Shown here in pieces: positions 1 through 15,403 of a stretch of 64,000 bases of DNA (its first letter is position 1; every line of letters begins with the position of its first letter). A program made the position numbers and the translations under genes. The stretch covers positions 413,337-477,336 of the forward strand of contig WSUB01000011.1 of the NCBI GenBank assembly GCA_019633425.1, read 5' to 3'. The notes beneath the pieces are model-generated. The model saw only the letters and a program-made list of their open reading frames with translations. It had not been told where the DNA came from and ran no database searches. The DNA comes from Tulasnella sp. 424. Taxonomy: Eukaryota; Basidiomycota; Agaricomycetes; Cantharellales; Tulasnellaceae.

Positions 1-3000
1 GGTCGTACAACGCGCCAGCGAAGTGAACAACCCACGTCGCTACTCATGCTATACGTGATGGAAGGATAGCCAATGGAGTAGACTCGACGATCATTTTATT
101 CCAAGCGACCCGAAAGGTACAGGAGGCAAAGTGCAATGAAATCGGGCTCCTGGGATAATCGGGCAGAAAATGACATCCACGAAGGATGGGGAAGGAAAAA
201 TTGGGCTCCACAGGACGCCTTAATGCGGAACCTTTGTTCGGTTGGGAGCAAAAGGATTGCTAGCCACAATACGAAAAGATCCTGAACTCTCAGACACGTA
301 AACGCCAGACGCACGATACGACGACGGAGCGGTGGGGCAATGAGCGTACGAGGTAGAATACATATATAACAGATTTGGGTCAGAAATTGGCTTAGAGTCG
401 GCGGAACTTTCAAAGATACTTAGCTTTCGGACATTCGTCGTCGCTGGTAGAGCAGTCGTGAGGTATGAGGATCTAGGTTAGATCCCGCCTACCGGTCAAG
501 GACTCAGCACTTCAACGTAAGGTGAAAAGGACTCAATGAAGACATACCCAAGCATTGGTCACTCATGAGGAGACCATGACTTGAGCTCGGCTGAGATATC
601 ACTCAAGTGAGTGTCACAGCTTTGGCTAAAACGCCCGATACCGCTCGCTTACCAGATGTACTGCTAACCTCGCTTCGCAAGCCCGGGCAAGACGCCCCGA
701 AGAGCATCTCGCAGAGCAACCTTACCCAGCCCATCTTTCGAATGGCCGGAGCACAGACGAAAGGAATAAGTAGGGAGAAGACTCCAGGGCTACAGCAATA
801 GACCCACGACCTGTAGAACGGCAAGGAAGATATGCATGATTAAAAAGACACCTAGTAGAGAAATCGAATTGCCTTACCAAACCGTGTAATACACACGTTT
901 TGAGGAGGGTGTGGTGTCGAACGAGTGCGAAAGGGGAGAGACACTAAAGGGGGGCGGCTGTGGTGGTGGAGAAGGGAGGAAAAGCAACGAGTCGGGCCAC
1001 GGTATGCGAGTCGGCGACTGGGGGAGAAGTGAGGCGTTTCAGGCTCAGGTGAAAGGAAACGTCACGCGACGGGACGGAATCAAAATGACGACGCCATCAG
1101 GATCGATGGACTGATTTTCCTTGCCATTGCTCCAGCCAGCGGTGGGCTGCTTAATTTTCATCAGTGATAGATACAGAACGCGTAGGCAACCACGAGCTAT
1201 CTTCTTTCTCTGCGGGAAAGACGGTCTTCTGTGAGTACATGATTCCGTGACTCGGGCCTTTTGCCGGTTCCGGTTTACAGTGGATTGAATTCTGGTCCAA
1301 CAACAACCTCGTAGTACGCCCAGATCCCATGAATGATTCCTCGGGTCCGATCTCCAAAGGGGTAGTCACTCTCGCTGTTTTGTCTGCTGACGTCAAGAGG
1401 AGCGCGTCAGAGAGTGACGTAGCCAGTCTCAACATGGACGTGGAACGGAAGGAACGGAAGGAAGGAGAGGGAACGGAAGGGAAGGAAATGGGAACACTAT
1501 ACTACTGATCTTACTTACTTGGCGACGCGTGGAAATTATAGGGCTCTAAATGATGGGTGACGACGGAGATACATCGATGGAATGATCGTGGTCGTGGTTG
1601 CTTGTATCGATTGAACGCTGCTCTTACCGTGACTGCGACGCGCCCACCAACGATGACGCGCAATCGGACCCAGCACTCCAATGCTCTAGCTCTCACAATG
1701 GACTGGAGCTCTAATTCAACGGCAAAAGCACAATGACTAGAGCGAGTAAGGAAATATCCCTCATGACGTCCTAGTTCGCTCCGAAACCATGCGCCGGAGA
1801 ACTAGTAAATAACCCACGTCGATACTTGTGCAATACCCGATGGAAGGGGAATCCAGTGGAGTAGACTCGAGACACGTCTTATTATGAGAGACTTGAAAGT
1901 GCAAGACAGCAAAGCTTAGATTTTAGCCTACTAGCGTAATCAGACAGAACATGACATCCACGAAGGATGAGGAGGGAAAAATTGGGCTCCACAGGACGCT
2001 CTAGGGCAGAACCGTTATAATGTTGGGAGCAAAAGGATTGCTAGCCACCATCCGGAAAGATCTCGGACCCTTAGACACGTAAACGCCACATCCACGATAC
2101 GACGACGGAGCGGTAGAGCAATGAGCATACGAGGATGAATATATGTAACAAACTTTGGTCAGGATCAGGCTTTAGAGTCGACAAGAACTTCGAATATACT
2201 TAGCTTTTAGACCCTCGTCCTCGCTGGGGGGAAGTGGTCGTGGGTGTGGGGCTGGTTCGATCCCGCCTGCCGGACAAGGCTTCAGCACTCTGACGTACGG
2301 TGGAAAGGACTCGATACAGACGTACCCAAGCATTGGTCACGCATCAGGAGACCATGACTTGAACTCGGCTTCGATATCACCCAAGTCAGCGCCATGACCC
2401 TAGCTAGAGCACCGACACCGTTCGCTTACCAGACTGACTGCTAACCCCGCTCCGAAAACCCGCGCAAGATGTCCCGAGGACCATCTCACAGAGCAAACTA
2501 CTCGATTCCATCTTTCGAATGGCCGAGGCACGGACGAAAGGAATAAGACGGGAGACGACTCCAGGGTTACAGCGATAGGCCCACGACCTATAAGGACGAG
2601 AAGGAAGATTCAGATCACTGAGAAGGAAACTACTGGAGAGGGCAAATCGCCTTACCGAACAAATGGAATATAGACGTATAAGAATAGAGTGGTGTTGAAC
2701 GAGTGCGAAAGGGAAAAGTCACTGATGGCTGGCTGCGGTGGGGAGGGGAGGAAAAGCAACAAAGCCTGCGGATGCAGCTGTTATTTTCTGTAAACAGAGG
2801 CCGTCTTCATTGAAAGCCTGACCCCGTGACCTTTCGGGGTCACAGCTCAAAAGGGATTAAATTAACCAACGACAGCCAGATCCTATGAAAGATCCCAAGA
2901 TATCTAAAGTTATTCACTTCTTCGATGTTTTGTCTGCTGAAGTCAAGGGGCCGCGCGCGTCAGCGGGTGAGTAGGTCGCAGAAGGGAAGGACATATCACT

Positions 3001-4600
3001 GGAGGAGTCCACCGCGATGCGGAGACATTATAGGACTCCAAAGGATGTACGGCGACGGAGATACATCAACGGGGCGATCTTGAACGCCACTTTTACGTGC
3101 CTCATGAACCCGCTGTGATACCCCAGTACTCGAAGTTCACAGCTCTCGCGAAGATTCGAGCTCATACTCGACGGGAAAAATGCAGTGGGTTAGGAAACTT
3201 CTCCCATGACGTCCTAATTCGCTCTGACCCGCCCGAACCATGCGCCAGCGAAAGGAACAACCCACGTCGGTACTCATGCAATACTCGATGGAAGGGATGA
3301 CAAATGAGCTAGATGGCTGGCCACGATGCGGAACGGTTTGAACTCTCCGACGCGTAACAGCCAGACGCACGATAAGACGATAGTGCGATACAGCAATGAG
3401 CGTATTATGAGGAAAATATATAACGGACTTCGATCAGAAATCAGACTTAGAGTCGGGAAAATCCCAAAGGTACTCAGCTTTTAGACCCTCGTCCTCGCTG
3501 GGGGGGGGAGTGGTCGTGGGTGTGGGGCTGGTTAGATCCCGCCTGCCGGACAAGGCTTCAGCACTCTGACGTACGGTGAAAAGAACTCGATAGAGACATA
3601 CCCAACCATTGGTCACGCATCAGGAGACCATGGCTTGAACTCGGCTTCGATATCACCCAAGTGAGCGCTATGACCCTCGCTAGAGCACCGACACCGCTTG
3701 CTTACCAGACTGACTGCTAACCCCGCTCCGAAAACCCGCGCAAGATGTTCCGAGGAACATCTCACAGAGCAAACGACCGACCCACCTTTCGAACGGCCAG
3801 GGCACGGACGAAAGGAATAAGTCGGGCGACGACTCCAGGGTTACAGCGATAAGCCCACGACCTATAAGCACGAGAAGAAAGATTCAGGTCACTGGGAAGG
3901 AAACTACGGGAGAAGGAAAATCGCCTTACAAGAACAAATGAAATGTAGACGTGTAAGAAGAGAGTGGTGTTGAACGAGTGCGAAAGGGAAGAGTCACTGA
4001 TGGCTGGCTGCGGTGGGGAGGGGAGGGAAGGGGAGGAAAAGCAACAAAGCCGGACGATGGTATAAAAGTCTACGACTGAATGAGGGTGAAGTCTTGAGCC
4101 GAAAGAATAAGTCATGCGACGTAACGGAATCAAAATCCTATGCTACGCTTTCCCGACCGGAGTAATTCCCCTCGCGACTGTTCTAGCCAATCGTAACCCC
4201 CTAATTTCTCATCAATGTTAGATGCGGAGCTGTTGTTTTCTGTAAACAGAGGCCGTCTTCATTGAAAACCTGACCCCGTGACCACCCGGGGGCCACAGTT
4301 CAAAGCGGATTAAATTTGAATTGTTGCTCCAACGGCACCTACGCCCCCTAAATCAGCGCCTTGATATTCCTCCTCTCGCCGTCGAAGGGCGCGTGTCGGA
4401 GAGTCGCATGTGCAGCCCGTTTTAACACAAACAAAGTGATCGTGGGTGCCAGCGTCGATCGAGCTTCCGCCACTCTTTCCACGACTCGTAGCACAACACG
4501 CCGTAGTCGACCATTACAGTCTCCGCGTAGTCAAAGCCAATATCCCAACACTCAAAGGTCACAGCTCTCTTGCATAGTCAAACCTCGTTTCCGCTCTTCA
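1..4600 (-). repeat. Tandem array of three degenerate spliced-repeat units
   Basis: Three diverged copies of one unit follow each other, anchored by the shared word aacccacgtcg at about 28, 1811 and 3258, so the periods are about 1780 and 1450 bp. Unit 3 has lost about 200 bp near 3305 and unit 2 about 180 bp near 2764. Read on the minus strand, every unit keeps two GT-AG introns: complement(811..877), (2588..2655) and (3862..3929) at 67-68 nt, and complement(489..547), (2267..2325) and (3543..3601), each 59 nt. The exon between them is 263, 262 and 260 nt and keeps no common reading frame. A TATA-like stretch lies near 4061-4070 in unit 3. A fourth copy sits inverted at 33840-35150. A G/A-rich simple repeat built on ggaacggaa lies at 1440-1492. 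I recognise no transposase, reverse transcriptase or structural RNA. It could be a decayed gene family, an LTR-like leader or a multicopy spliced noncoding RNA. Confidence 0.8.
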
Positions 4601-4982
4601 CCTCCCGCATATTGGATACTGCATGGAATGAATACGCAGGGGTCCGACGCGCCACGCCAACCAAGTTCGCAGCGCATTCAAATCGACGCCGAAGATCGAG
4701 GGATTGTGGTAAATTAAGATGATGATATGGTATTCCGACGAAGGAGGGGCCTGAGTTCTGGGCCCGAAAGTGGGCAACGGGGACCAAGGGTTTAAACTGA
4801 GCCTTCAACACTTTGCTCCCGCTCGATTGTATCGCTACAAGCATCCGCGCCACAGTCACCCTCATATCCCATTTTCAATTGAAGAAGACTCTTACTCGAA
4901 ACTCTCGTTCTTACTCCCTTTTCTCTCCCTACACTATCCGTCGGCCCCATCATTCTCCGTTCGCCACCACGACTTCGTCAGC
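4601..4982. other. Intergenic region upstream of the FHA kinase
   Basis: This stretch lies between the last repeat unit and the first supported ATG of the kinase gene. It becomes CT-rich close to the gene, as fungal promoters often do. No conserved ORF is visible. The true kinase start could lie slightly upstream, since one plus-strand frame stays open from about 4813. Confidence 0.4.
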
Positions 4983-7342
4983 ATGCGCAGACAGAGGCTA
5001 ACTCGTAAAAACGAAAGAGATCCCAACGCAAATGCCTTTTTTAAACCTCAAGACAGCACTGTGAGGGAGCTTAGACCACAGGTAGACCGAAAGTCTCCTG
5101 ATCGCAAGAGGAATGAGTAAGTCGCTCGTTCTTTGATCGAGCTTAAATCGCGTCCGAGGAGCTCGTCCACAAGTCCGAACGACTCTACGCCTGGGCAAGA
5201 ATCCTCGACTAGACCTGACGCCAAGAAGCCAAGGCTGTCGTCGACAGCTAAAACCGAAGAACAGTGCAGCCAAGTCCGCGAGGCCCAGGCACACAACCAG
5301 CATGTCGCCACCGCTGGCTACATAACCGACAAGAGCAACCCCCTTCCTCAAAGGTTCGTCCCAGTTCTTGCAAATATGCGGGCTCCATCCTTTACCTGAC
5401 GGCGCAACGCCTAGGTCGCTCAAGCCACCCGATCCGAAATCCTTAGAAGATCCCCCAACTTCACAGCTCCGTAGCGAAATAGGCATCGCTCACTCATCGC
5501 CTCATACTTGTGCTGTCACCAATCCCTCCGAGGCCACCGAAAGAAATATTGTGGCACCAACTTGCGCTCCTCCAGATCTGAAATTTGTCGAGTTTGGCAG
5601 ACTCCAATGTGTCAAGGACCGTACGATTTCAATCGCTCTCCGGATGCACCCTTACGGATCAGGGGGGAACAACCTTAAGGTCGGACGCGACGCGTCGTGC
5701 GACATCTCTGTGTCAGGCCCTGCTGTCGGTGAGTCTTCGTAGCTCGTCATCTCCGCTGGGAACATCGACGCTAACCGAGAAATGTATTTAGCTAAGCAGC
5801 ACTGCATGCTTCGCTTGGAGCTACGACAGGTCGAAAACGTTCCCCTTCGCCGACGCCTGTGGGTGAAACGGATCGATCCAGAAAGGTCTTCACTTCGTAC
5901 GTTGGTAAGCAGACGGTCTAATTTATGCTTCTACGATACCCCCTACCTTAGTCTCTTACGAAACGTGATTGCGGGTTTATGCTATAGGTTATAAAAGATG
6001 GTGTTTGTCACCAACTTCGGGATTCGGCAGTCCTGTCGAATGGAGATCGCGTTCAGTTCGGAGACGGTCACTGGTTCGAGTATCAGGGACCTAAGGTGGG
6101 AGGCACTTCCCGCATGTAGAATACCCTCGACTAAGTATACCGTGGTTTAACTAGTTCCGAGACTTGTACGAGCCCCAAGCCAAAGTCTCTGGTGATCACC
6201 AGACCAACTCGACCGTCGTTCGCGTTAAACGGCTTGGCGACCAGCTCTCATTCGTAGAGAAGGCAATCCCTGGGGACCTGGTCAAGATGGCGAAGATGGC
6301 GAAAACAGAACTCAGTGCCTTCAAGACTTTGGGATATCATCAGAACATCGTCCGCTTCATTGAGGAATTTTATGACGAGCATGAATCCATTCATCGTAAG
6401 ATCATGATACTCCGGTTTTTTGAGATTTCCTGTTGTCATTTGTGCTGATCGTCCGCTCGCGATGTAGATATTATTCTTGAAGCCGCACAGATGGACCTGT
6501 ACGCCTATGTGTCGCAAATGAGGTCCCATGAGCAGGCTGTTCTCGCGAACCAGGCCCCGGGAATGATCGCCCAGACTTCGAAGGCAATCGCGGTACGTGA
6601 ATTATTTTCTCCTGCTTTCGGGACTCGTTATGCTTAAGATGACTCTTATGGTCTTATTAGCATATCCATGGCTATAACATGGCTCATCGCGATATAAAGC
6701 CTCAGAATCTCCTCGTTTCTGTCGTCGGCCCTGGCGAGGTCAGCCTGCGCGTGTGTGACTTCGGTCTCGCTCGCCTGAATACCCAACCCGTTCCTAACGA
6801 AGAGGTAAATCTACAACGCTGGTTGGTCTCTCTTCTACGTCCTTAACACATGAACATCTGCTTCTCCCAGTGGCGCGTAGGGACCAAACATTGGATGGCG
6901 CCGGGATCCTTCATGTCGTATCCGGAGGATGACAGGCTTGTTGACTGTTATGGGATAGGTCGAGTCCTGTACTTCGTGTAAGTTCAAGGGACCTTCTCAT
7001 TTACTTGCTTCTCTAACTTGTCGGGTTCCTTCGTCTAGCCTCACATCCTCGCGTTGGCCCCCGGAGAGCCGGAAAGCACACGCCACGTGCGGATGCGATG
7101 AGATGTGTCCAGGTGTTTGTGTGAGACGAACCCGGGCCTTTAGTGTTGTTACGAAGGCTGGAGCTGGAGAAAAGTGTAAGGATGATCGTCTCTTGTCTTG
7201 CTTCTGCCGCTGACATTCTCCTTCAGGCCTCGACTTCCTCAAGAACCTCCTAGTTGAACTTCCTGAAGAGTGCATGGCTATATCGGAGATCCTTGAGCAT
7301 CCCTACATCGTCAACGATCTTTCGACGCTGCCTGAGGAGTAG
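4983..7342 (+). CDS. FHA-domain Ser/Thr protein kinase (Chk2/Rad53/Dun1-like)
   Basis: A multi-exon gene encoding an FHA phosphopeptide-binding module followed by a protein kinase domain, the arrangement of the Chk2/Rad53/Dun1 checkpoint kinases. Exons read cleanly at about 4983-5116, 5159-5353, 5415-5728, 5792-5904, 5988-6095, 6155-6395, 6468-6592, 6661-6804, 6871-6977, 7039-7175 and 7227-7342. The FHA core shows KVGRDASCDISV and AKQHCMLRLEL, the usual GR..SCD and S/K..HC pattern. The kinase shows HRDIKPQNLL (catalytic loop) and CDFGLARL (Mg-binding loop). Odd points: no clear glycine-rich loop, the APE motif reads APG, and the end of the domain is short and lacks the usual late arginine. 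It may be a weak or divergent kinase. FHA kinases are expanded in many mushrooms, so a DNA-damage role is inferred only from architecture. The start is tentative. Confidence 0.82.
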
Positions 7343-7614
7343 AAACACCACTTTTGGTCTCGATCAATACGATAAGTAGTCTTGGTAGTCGTTGTTAAAT
7401 CTGTTCCCCAAAATCAGTGTGCTCGGCTTTCTTTTGCGCATCGACATTGCATTATTTGTAAGGCCGATTATCCACAGCTTTGTAGAGGGTTGGCATGAAG
7501 TGCCCGTGTACTCGATTCCTTGGTGAAAACTGAGCGTGAAGTTGAAACTCATTACCATCACCGAAGAATCGGGCCACGAAAGTAGTCAATTTCTTTATAT
7601 TACACGTCTATGAA

Positions 7615-9132
7615 TTACTGGAGTCGTTCCTCGTGTGAGAGGGAGAAGCGGCGAGCGTCACGATCAGTGTAGTAGCGATCACGGACCCTAGCTTCTTCTC
7701 TGATCGTCCATTCAAGATCGCCACGCACGCGTCCCCACGCTGAGCACGTACTCAGCTATTAGTACATATATCCAGCACCGCGATGAAATGAATCTCACTT
7801 TCTTCAGAGAGAACCGGACCGTGCAGCAGATAGCTGACAGTTTGGCTTAATCGAGGCTCCAATTGGTCGTATTGAATAGGTTTCCATCCCCAGCGACTTT
7901 TCATGACATCTGTTACTCTAAAAGCGAGTCAGCTGGATGATCGGGATATACGCAGCCGTTGGCAATCCTCACCTGCACCAGCGCTCGTTTAATCTCCCCT
8001 GGACATGGCGTAAATACCCTCCATACCATTTATCGACCTCCACCGTCGACTGGATATAGCAACTTAATTATAAGTTACGAGTAAGCTTGGGGGTGGAACG
8101 GTACTAACTGCTTTTCTCTCCTTTTGAAAGGCCGATAGCTCCCGACGTAATTGACCTCGACTTTCGTCGCTCAAAGGTTCAAGTAAGTCCAATCGCCGAC
8201 GAAGCTTCAGAACATCAGCCTTTAGATAGAACCTCCCTGTGATAGCCTCAGTGTCTGGAGGCGGAGTCCCTATGTGAAAGATATAACTGAATGGATTTGC
8301 GCGGAACCCGGCGTTCGAAGCCAAGGATTATAAGACATACGGCGAGCCGTCCAAGGCAAACATTTCACTATGTCCTCCGGAACGGAAGGAAACTGTCGTG
8401 AGACCTCTTCGAGGTTAAGGAGACTGAAATTTGGGATTAGAAATAACACGCTCATCGATCCCGGAGTCGACGTACTTTTCTCGTGCACACTTTAAGCAGT
8501 ATCGACGACAGACGTGATAAGCCAAGACTATCGATTGGTCATTACACGACAGAGCCTAAGGGTTTGGATGAGAAACTCTTTCGGTGGAACAAGGGCCGTC
8601 GAGTACGAACCTGACAGCTTGACTCGTAAAGCGTGGCGATAGCCTGTGGAAACGCAACAGTTCGCCAATCTGGCATACCAATGAAGTGACGAGTTGCATC
8701 CCAATGAGGCCTCGATTCTTTTTCCATGAACATTGCTCGAAGTTTCTTGCTTGTTCGAGCCAGGAAAAGGAGGTCCAGGGGATGTAAGAATCGGCAGACC
8801 TAAAAGAGCGCATCTACCCAACTTTACCCCTTTTAAAACAGCTGCTAGCCACGTACCCTCGTTATGATTTCTGGCGGAAGAGAAAAGAGCTTCTCATAAT
8901 CCAACCTTTTAGGCGGAGAAGGACGCGTCGACTTAGCCGACGTCCTGCGTTGATACGGTTGAAAGCCAGCAGTGGCGTGTTGAGCCCCATCGGATTTAAA
9001 GCTGCCGTATAAGTTTACGTTTCGGTTTACAATGGGCTTTTTCTTGCGGGCGGGCTGCGCCGAACCTAGAACAGGACGCTTGTTAGAAGCCTAGAACGGG
9101 TCTCTTGGAATAATATCTTGTTGCCCACTCAT
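7615..9132 (-). CDS. F-box protein with about eight introns
   Basis: A spliced minus-strand gene, invisible as a single ORF. The proposed start is ATG at 9132, with a first intron ending at the second ctag, giving MSSAQPARKKKPIV. After a basic N-terminus comes an F-box, SLPPEIITR then, across an intron, VCRFLHPLDLLFLARTSKKL, and a W-rich stretch with DWRTVAFPQAIATLY. Further exons give RRYCLKCARE, DIVKCLPWTARR, then FYLKADVLKLRRRLDLLEPL (within 8064-8290), WYGGYLRHVQGRL, and a C-terminus rich in charged residues ending SLSHEERLQ at 7615. This order (F-box, Cys pair, charged helical tail) matches a large F-box family of Agaricomycetes whose members act as SCF ubiquitin-ligase adaptors; the target is unknown. 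One donor is non-canonical (gttcgt) and the first intron donor is weak, so recent decay cannot be ruled out, but every exon can be joined without a stop. Confidence 0.68.
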
Positions 9133-9672
9133 GAAGAATATCCTTGCGAGAGCCGGGTAAAGTAATCAGTGCCCTCGACTCTTCAGTTTATATAAAGGGC
9201 TTTGGTGAGAGCTTTGGATGGTTGACTGGCAAAGGAAGGGAAGCGGTTGACGCGGGGTAGAATCTGCTTCGAGACCGAACCTCGCCGCGCCACAACTCAA
9301 GGTCACCGCTGGAATCCGACATCAGCACGTGCAAACCTCTCACCGGCGACCAGTTCTGAAGGACGACACGGGGATCTGCGGGTTTCCACGCCGTAAAACT
9401 TTGCCTTGTTCGCCCACCCTGAGTAGTCAAAGTGTGGCCTCAAGAATCACTCTTTCGACGATACCTTCGCCTCAGAGCACGGCGCGGATAGATGTTCTCC
9501 CCATTTCCAGCCACGAACTGAGACCGAACAAAAGCGACTGAGCATTACGTACGACGATTGGTAGATACAAGTGTAGAAGAGAGAACAAAGGCCAAAGCGC
9601 GAAGGAAAGGATTAACGGGATCCATGAAGAGTTCCCCATCCACTGCCATTTCGAACCACTCCCGCTTTTCGT
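9133..9672. other. Intergenic, no gene recognised
   Basis: This lies between the F-box gene start and the SDHA stop codon. Short open frames exist on both strands (for example 9188-9430 minus) but show no family resemblance and no convincing splice pattern. It should hold the F-box promoter and the SDHA 3' end. Confidence 0.4.
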
Positions 9673-12428
<2,756 letters not shown>

Positions 12429-12802
12429 CGTTTTCGAACGTCTTTTTGTTGGGTGTACCGCAGATGACCTGGGCTTTTAGGATGAAGAGGAGAGAGAGAG
12501 CGGGAGAGTAAGAGGATGGGAGACGAGTGGAAGTTTCAAAGTGTGAGACGGGTGACGACGGGATGTTCGCGGTCAGTCTCAATTCCGAGCCTTGGGCGGA
12601 GATTCGCACGGGTACCACATGTCAGTGGCTAATAACCGGTAGGACCCGGCTACGATCGGCATCGCTGTGGCCAATGGCAGAATGACAATTAGCGCATTAA
12701 CATATGTCCGAATTTGTTAGATGGATTGGCAGCTCTACATGGAAAGGGATTGCAGTTCTAAAGGAAGGTACAACCCTCATCAACCCACTCCACGAAATCC
12801 AA
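12429..12802. promoter_or_regulatory. Upstream region of the succinate dehydrogenase gene
   Basis: About 370 bp between the SDHA start and the stop codon of the TBC gene, which reads the same way. A G/A-rich stretch lies at 12480-12540 on the plus strand, which is pyrimidine-rich on the coding strand, as is common before fungal starts. No further element recognised. Confidence 0.4.
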
Positions 12803-15403
12803 TTACTGAAGAGCTCCCAATGGATCATACGCGACGGAACCCCGTTCTCCCGTCCCCGCGGAGGTCGTTTGCTGTGAAGGCGTCGTAGGACTCAACGCGG
12901 ACCGCGGGGAGTTGACGGGCATGGATGGCGAGCGGGAGTGTGATTGCCCTGAAGGGCTGAGGCGGCTGGGGAACGTCAACGCTGACGGCGGGCGGTCGCC
13001 TTGGAACAGTCGAGGTGGGGTCAAAGCTGAATCCGTCCCTTCATGTCGGGAGAACGGACTAGCCCGAGAAACGGATCCAGCGGAGCGGTGCCCGAAGGGA
13101 GATGGTCGTGAAGACAGCGTGGGTTGGAGAGTCGAGACGCCCGCTGTAGACACGCCTTGGGCTTGCACTGGTGATGGCGAGACCACTTCGTCCGACGGAT
13201 GCTGAGACAGCCTGCGCTCATCAATCCTCCCCAAATCCCCACTCTTCAGGATATCCTTCACGTGAAGCAAGCAATCCAGGGCGCGGTCTTTGTCCTCCGC
13301 TTTGTCTTTCTGCAACACGTCCAGCGACCATTCCATCGCCTTGCCCAACCGCACTTGCGCCGTTCGAACGACAGACAGCTCCTTCTCCAAAGCATCGATA
13401 TCGAATCTTAAAGATGACCCAGTACTTGGTGCTGTCCACTCTGATGTAGGTCGTGGGTTGAGCTTTTTGGACATGACTTCGTATGGGAAGGCGTTAGACT
13501 CAGGTTCTGGTTCGTTCCCTTTAAGGAGAGAAGCCGAGAGATCATTAAGGTCTGGCAGGTTTTTCTGGAAGGCGGGTCTGGTCAGCAGATTGGCCTAGCT
13601 GCCAGATTACTATGGCCTACCCGTATCTCCGACACGGTGCTAAACACCGCGGAGGTCCCATCGAACAACCGACTTGCAATCAAGTCCTGAAGCCCTCCTA
13701 CATCCCTTCTCAAGTCCGCACCCACTCCAGCACTCGCTGGTCGACCGCCTCGTGTAGGAGGAGTCCGACTATTTAGTCGTCGTGGTTGAGGTCGAGGTTC
13801 CGGCGGTTCGGCGGGTATTCCGAGGGCGTCCCTGTTCTCCATGACCACATTAACTCCAACGGCCGGGTCTGGAGCTAGCTTAATGTACAGAGCCTGCCGA
13901 AGAAGCAAGTTTGTATGCCGTATGACGGGTTCTTGAGATTGAGATGGAAGCGGTGGATACCGTAAGAGGGCCGTGAGTTGACTGCTATAGTCGCCCGGAA
14001 TCACTGGAACCATCCAACTGATCGTCAGTATCAATGTCTCGCTTAGAAGGAAACCGTACAGACATTCGTTACGAATTCTAATCAGCATGCTTACGCATAT
14101 CCACTTCGCAATTTGGATTGTTGGATCGGCAGCAAATATTCCGTCCCATAGCGGCAGAACGTCTTCGATACGGAACTCCCGAGAAAACAGGAGTCGGAGC
14201 CAGCGGCTTTCAACAAGGTATCAGTGTCAGCACGTTTCTAGAGTGCATTTCTCGACCGGACTCACATTCCGTATAGCTGAGCCTCGATCCCACCTTCCTT
14301 GAGCTTCTGCCACAGCAGAGGATCTACCATCTTCAAGTACTCCCCTTGTATATCCCCACATATCTTTACTATGGGAGCCATCCATTTATTCACTTGCAGG
14401 GGTCCATCGGTCGACGCTGTTGGCGATGTTGGCTCTTGCCATTCGTACCACTCGCGGGCGCCGGCCATGACGAGCCCGAAGAGAAGCCATGCGTCCGCAG
14501 CTACCCACGTGCGGTTGCACATCTCTCGCACCTCGGGAGAGACTTCAGTCGCATTTGGTAGAACCGAGTCAAAGTCGACGACGTAAAGGATCGGCGCGAG
14601 AAGTTCATGCATGCCTTGCCGGTACCCGACCGACGGATACTCAAGGCAATGCAAAAACAGAATGGTCGTGAGGGCCGCTTGTACCGCCGGCTGCCGGAAA
14701 TATGGCATCTCAGGAAAACTATTGAAACAAGCCGAATTCGGGTTTGGTCATAATGCTGACTTCGGAACAGACATCGAGGGCTGCTTCGGACTTACGTTCT
14801 TTCAACATCCTGGGCTATGGTTTTCCTCAGCTCGACGTTTGCAAAGTAATCTTGCCAAGGGTTCTATTTCGTCCGTTTAGTGACCAAACGACGGTGAAGG
14901 AGGCTTACTGACCTCTTCATCGAGGCTCAAGGGGTTGTTTCTCTCCCAGTTCCCTGCCGAGGGACCTTGCGTGGCCGTTGTTCTCAGGGGTGCCTCCTCA
15001 CCAGGCACTACAAAGCCGGGTTCATAGCTTCCATCAGGAGCTCGCATGCGTGCTTTGAGCAGGTCGACATAGTCCTTCCTCGCCTTTGCCAGCACATTTG
15101 ACGGGGATACTGGGGATGAGCCCGAGGTCAGTGGAGGTTGGGGGATCAAGAAGACCTGGTAGAGAGAACAACGCGTGTGTTCTCAGTTGCCTTGCACCTC
15201 GAAGCGAGGCAAAAAGATTCTCTCACCTTCCATGCGATGCTCCGCCCCGGAACTTCGAGTCCACTTGCGAGTGATTGTGAGGGCGGTTTCCCAGAAAGGG
15301 CAGAGTGCAAGTGACCGTCTATCGCTGCATCCTTGAGCTGCGATAGCGTTAGGTCCGGATTATGGAATACGCTTTCATACGCTGTCCTTTCAAACGTAAC
15401 CAT
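12803..15403 (-). CDS. TBC-domain Rab GTPase-activating protein (TBC1D5-like)
   Basis: Encodes a GAP that would speed GTP hydrolysis by a Rab GTPase in membrane traffic. Order: N-terminal helical part from MVTFERTAYESVFHNPDLTL; linker; then the TBC domain, opening with NPWQDYFANVELRKTIAQDV followed by ERT. That gives the IxxDVxRT arginine finger, and VGYRQGMHELLAPI gives the YxQG glutamine finger, so both catalytic residues are present. The domain continues through NKWMAPIVKICGDIQGEYL, LLFSREFRIEDVLPLWDGIF and GDYSSQLTALLRYPP, the last close to TBC1D5. A Ser/Pro-rich tail with a coiled-coil segment (DIDALEKELSVVRTAQVRL) ends at GALQ. About seven introns; roughly 720 residues. The frame is open upstream to 15616, but ATG 15403 leaves a normal divergent promoter with the Mot1 gene. 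TBC1D5 homologues act on Rab7 and retromer; that target is inferred. Confidence 0.9.

Noticed and set aside
436..490. A-box and B-box-like words (tggtagagcag and ggttagatccc, or ggttcgatccc in unit 2) suggesting a tRNA-derived SINE
   Set aside because: No cloverleaf can be folded around them, the A-box word is lost in the other units, and the same bases form the conserved acceptor side of the 59-nt intron on the minus strand.
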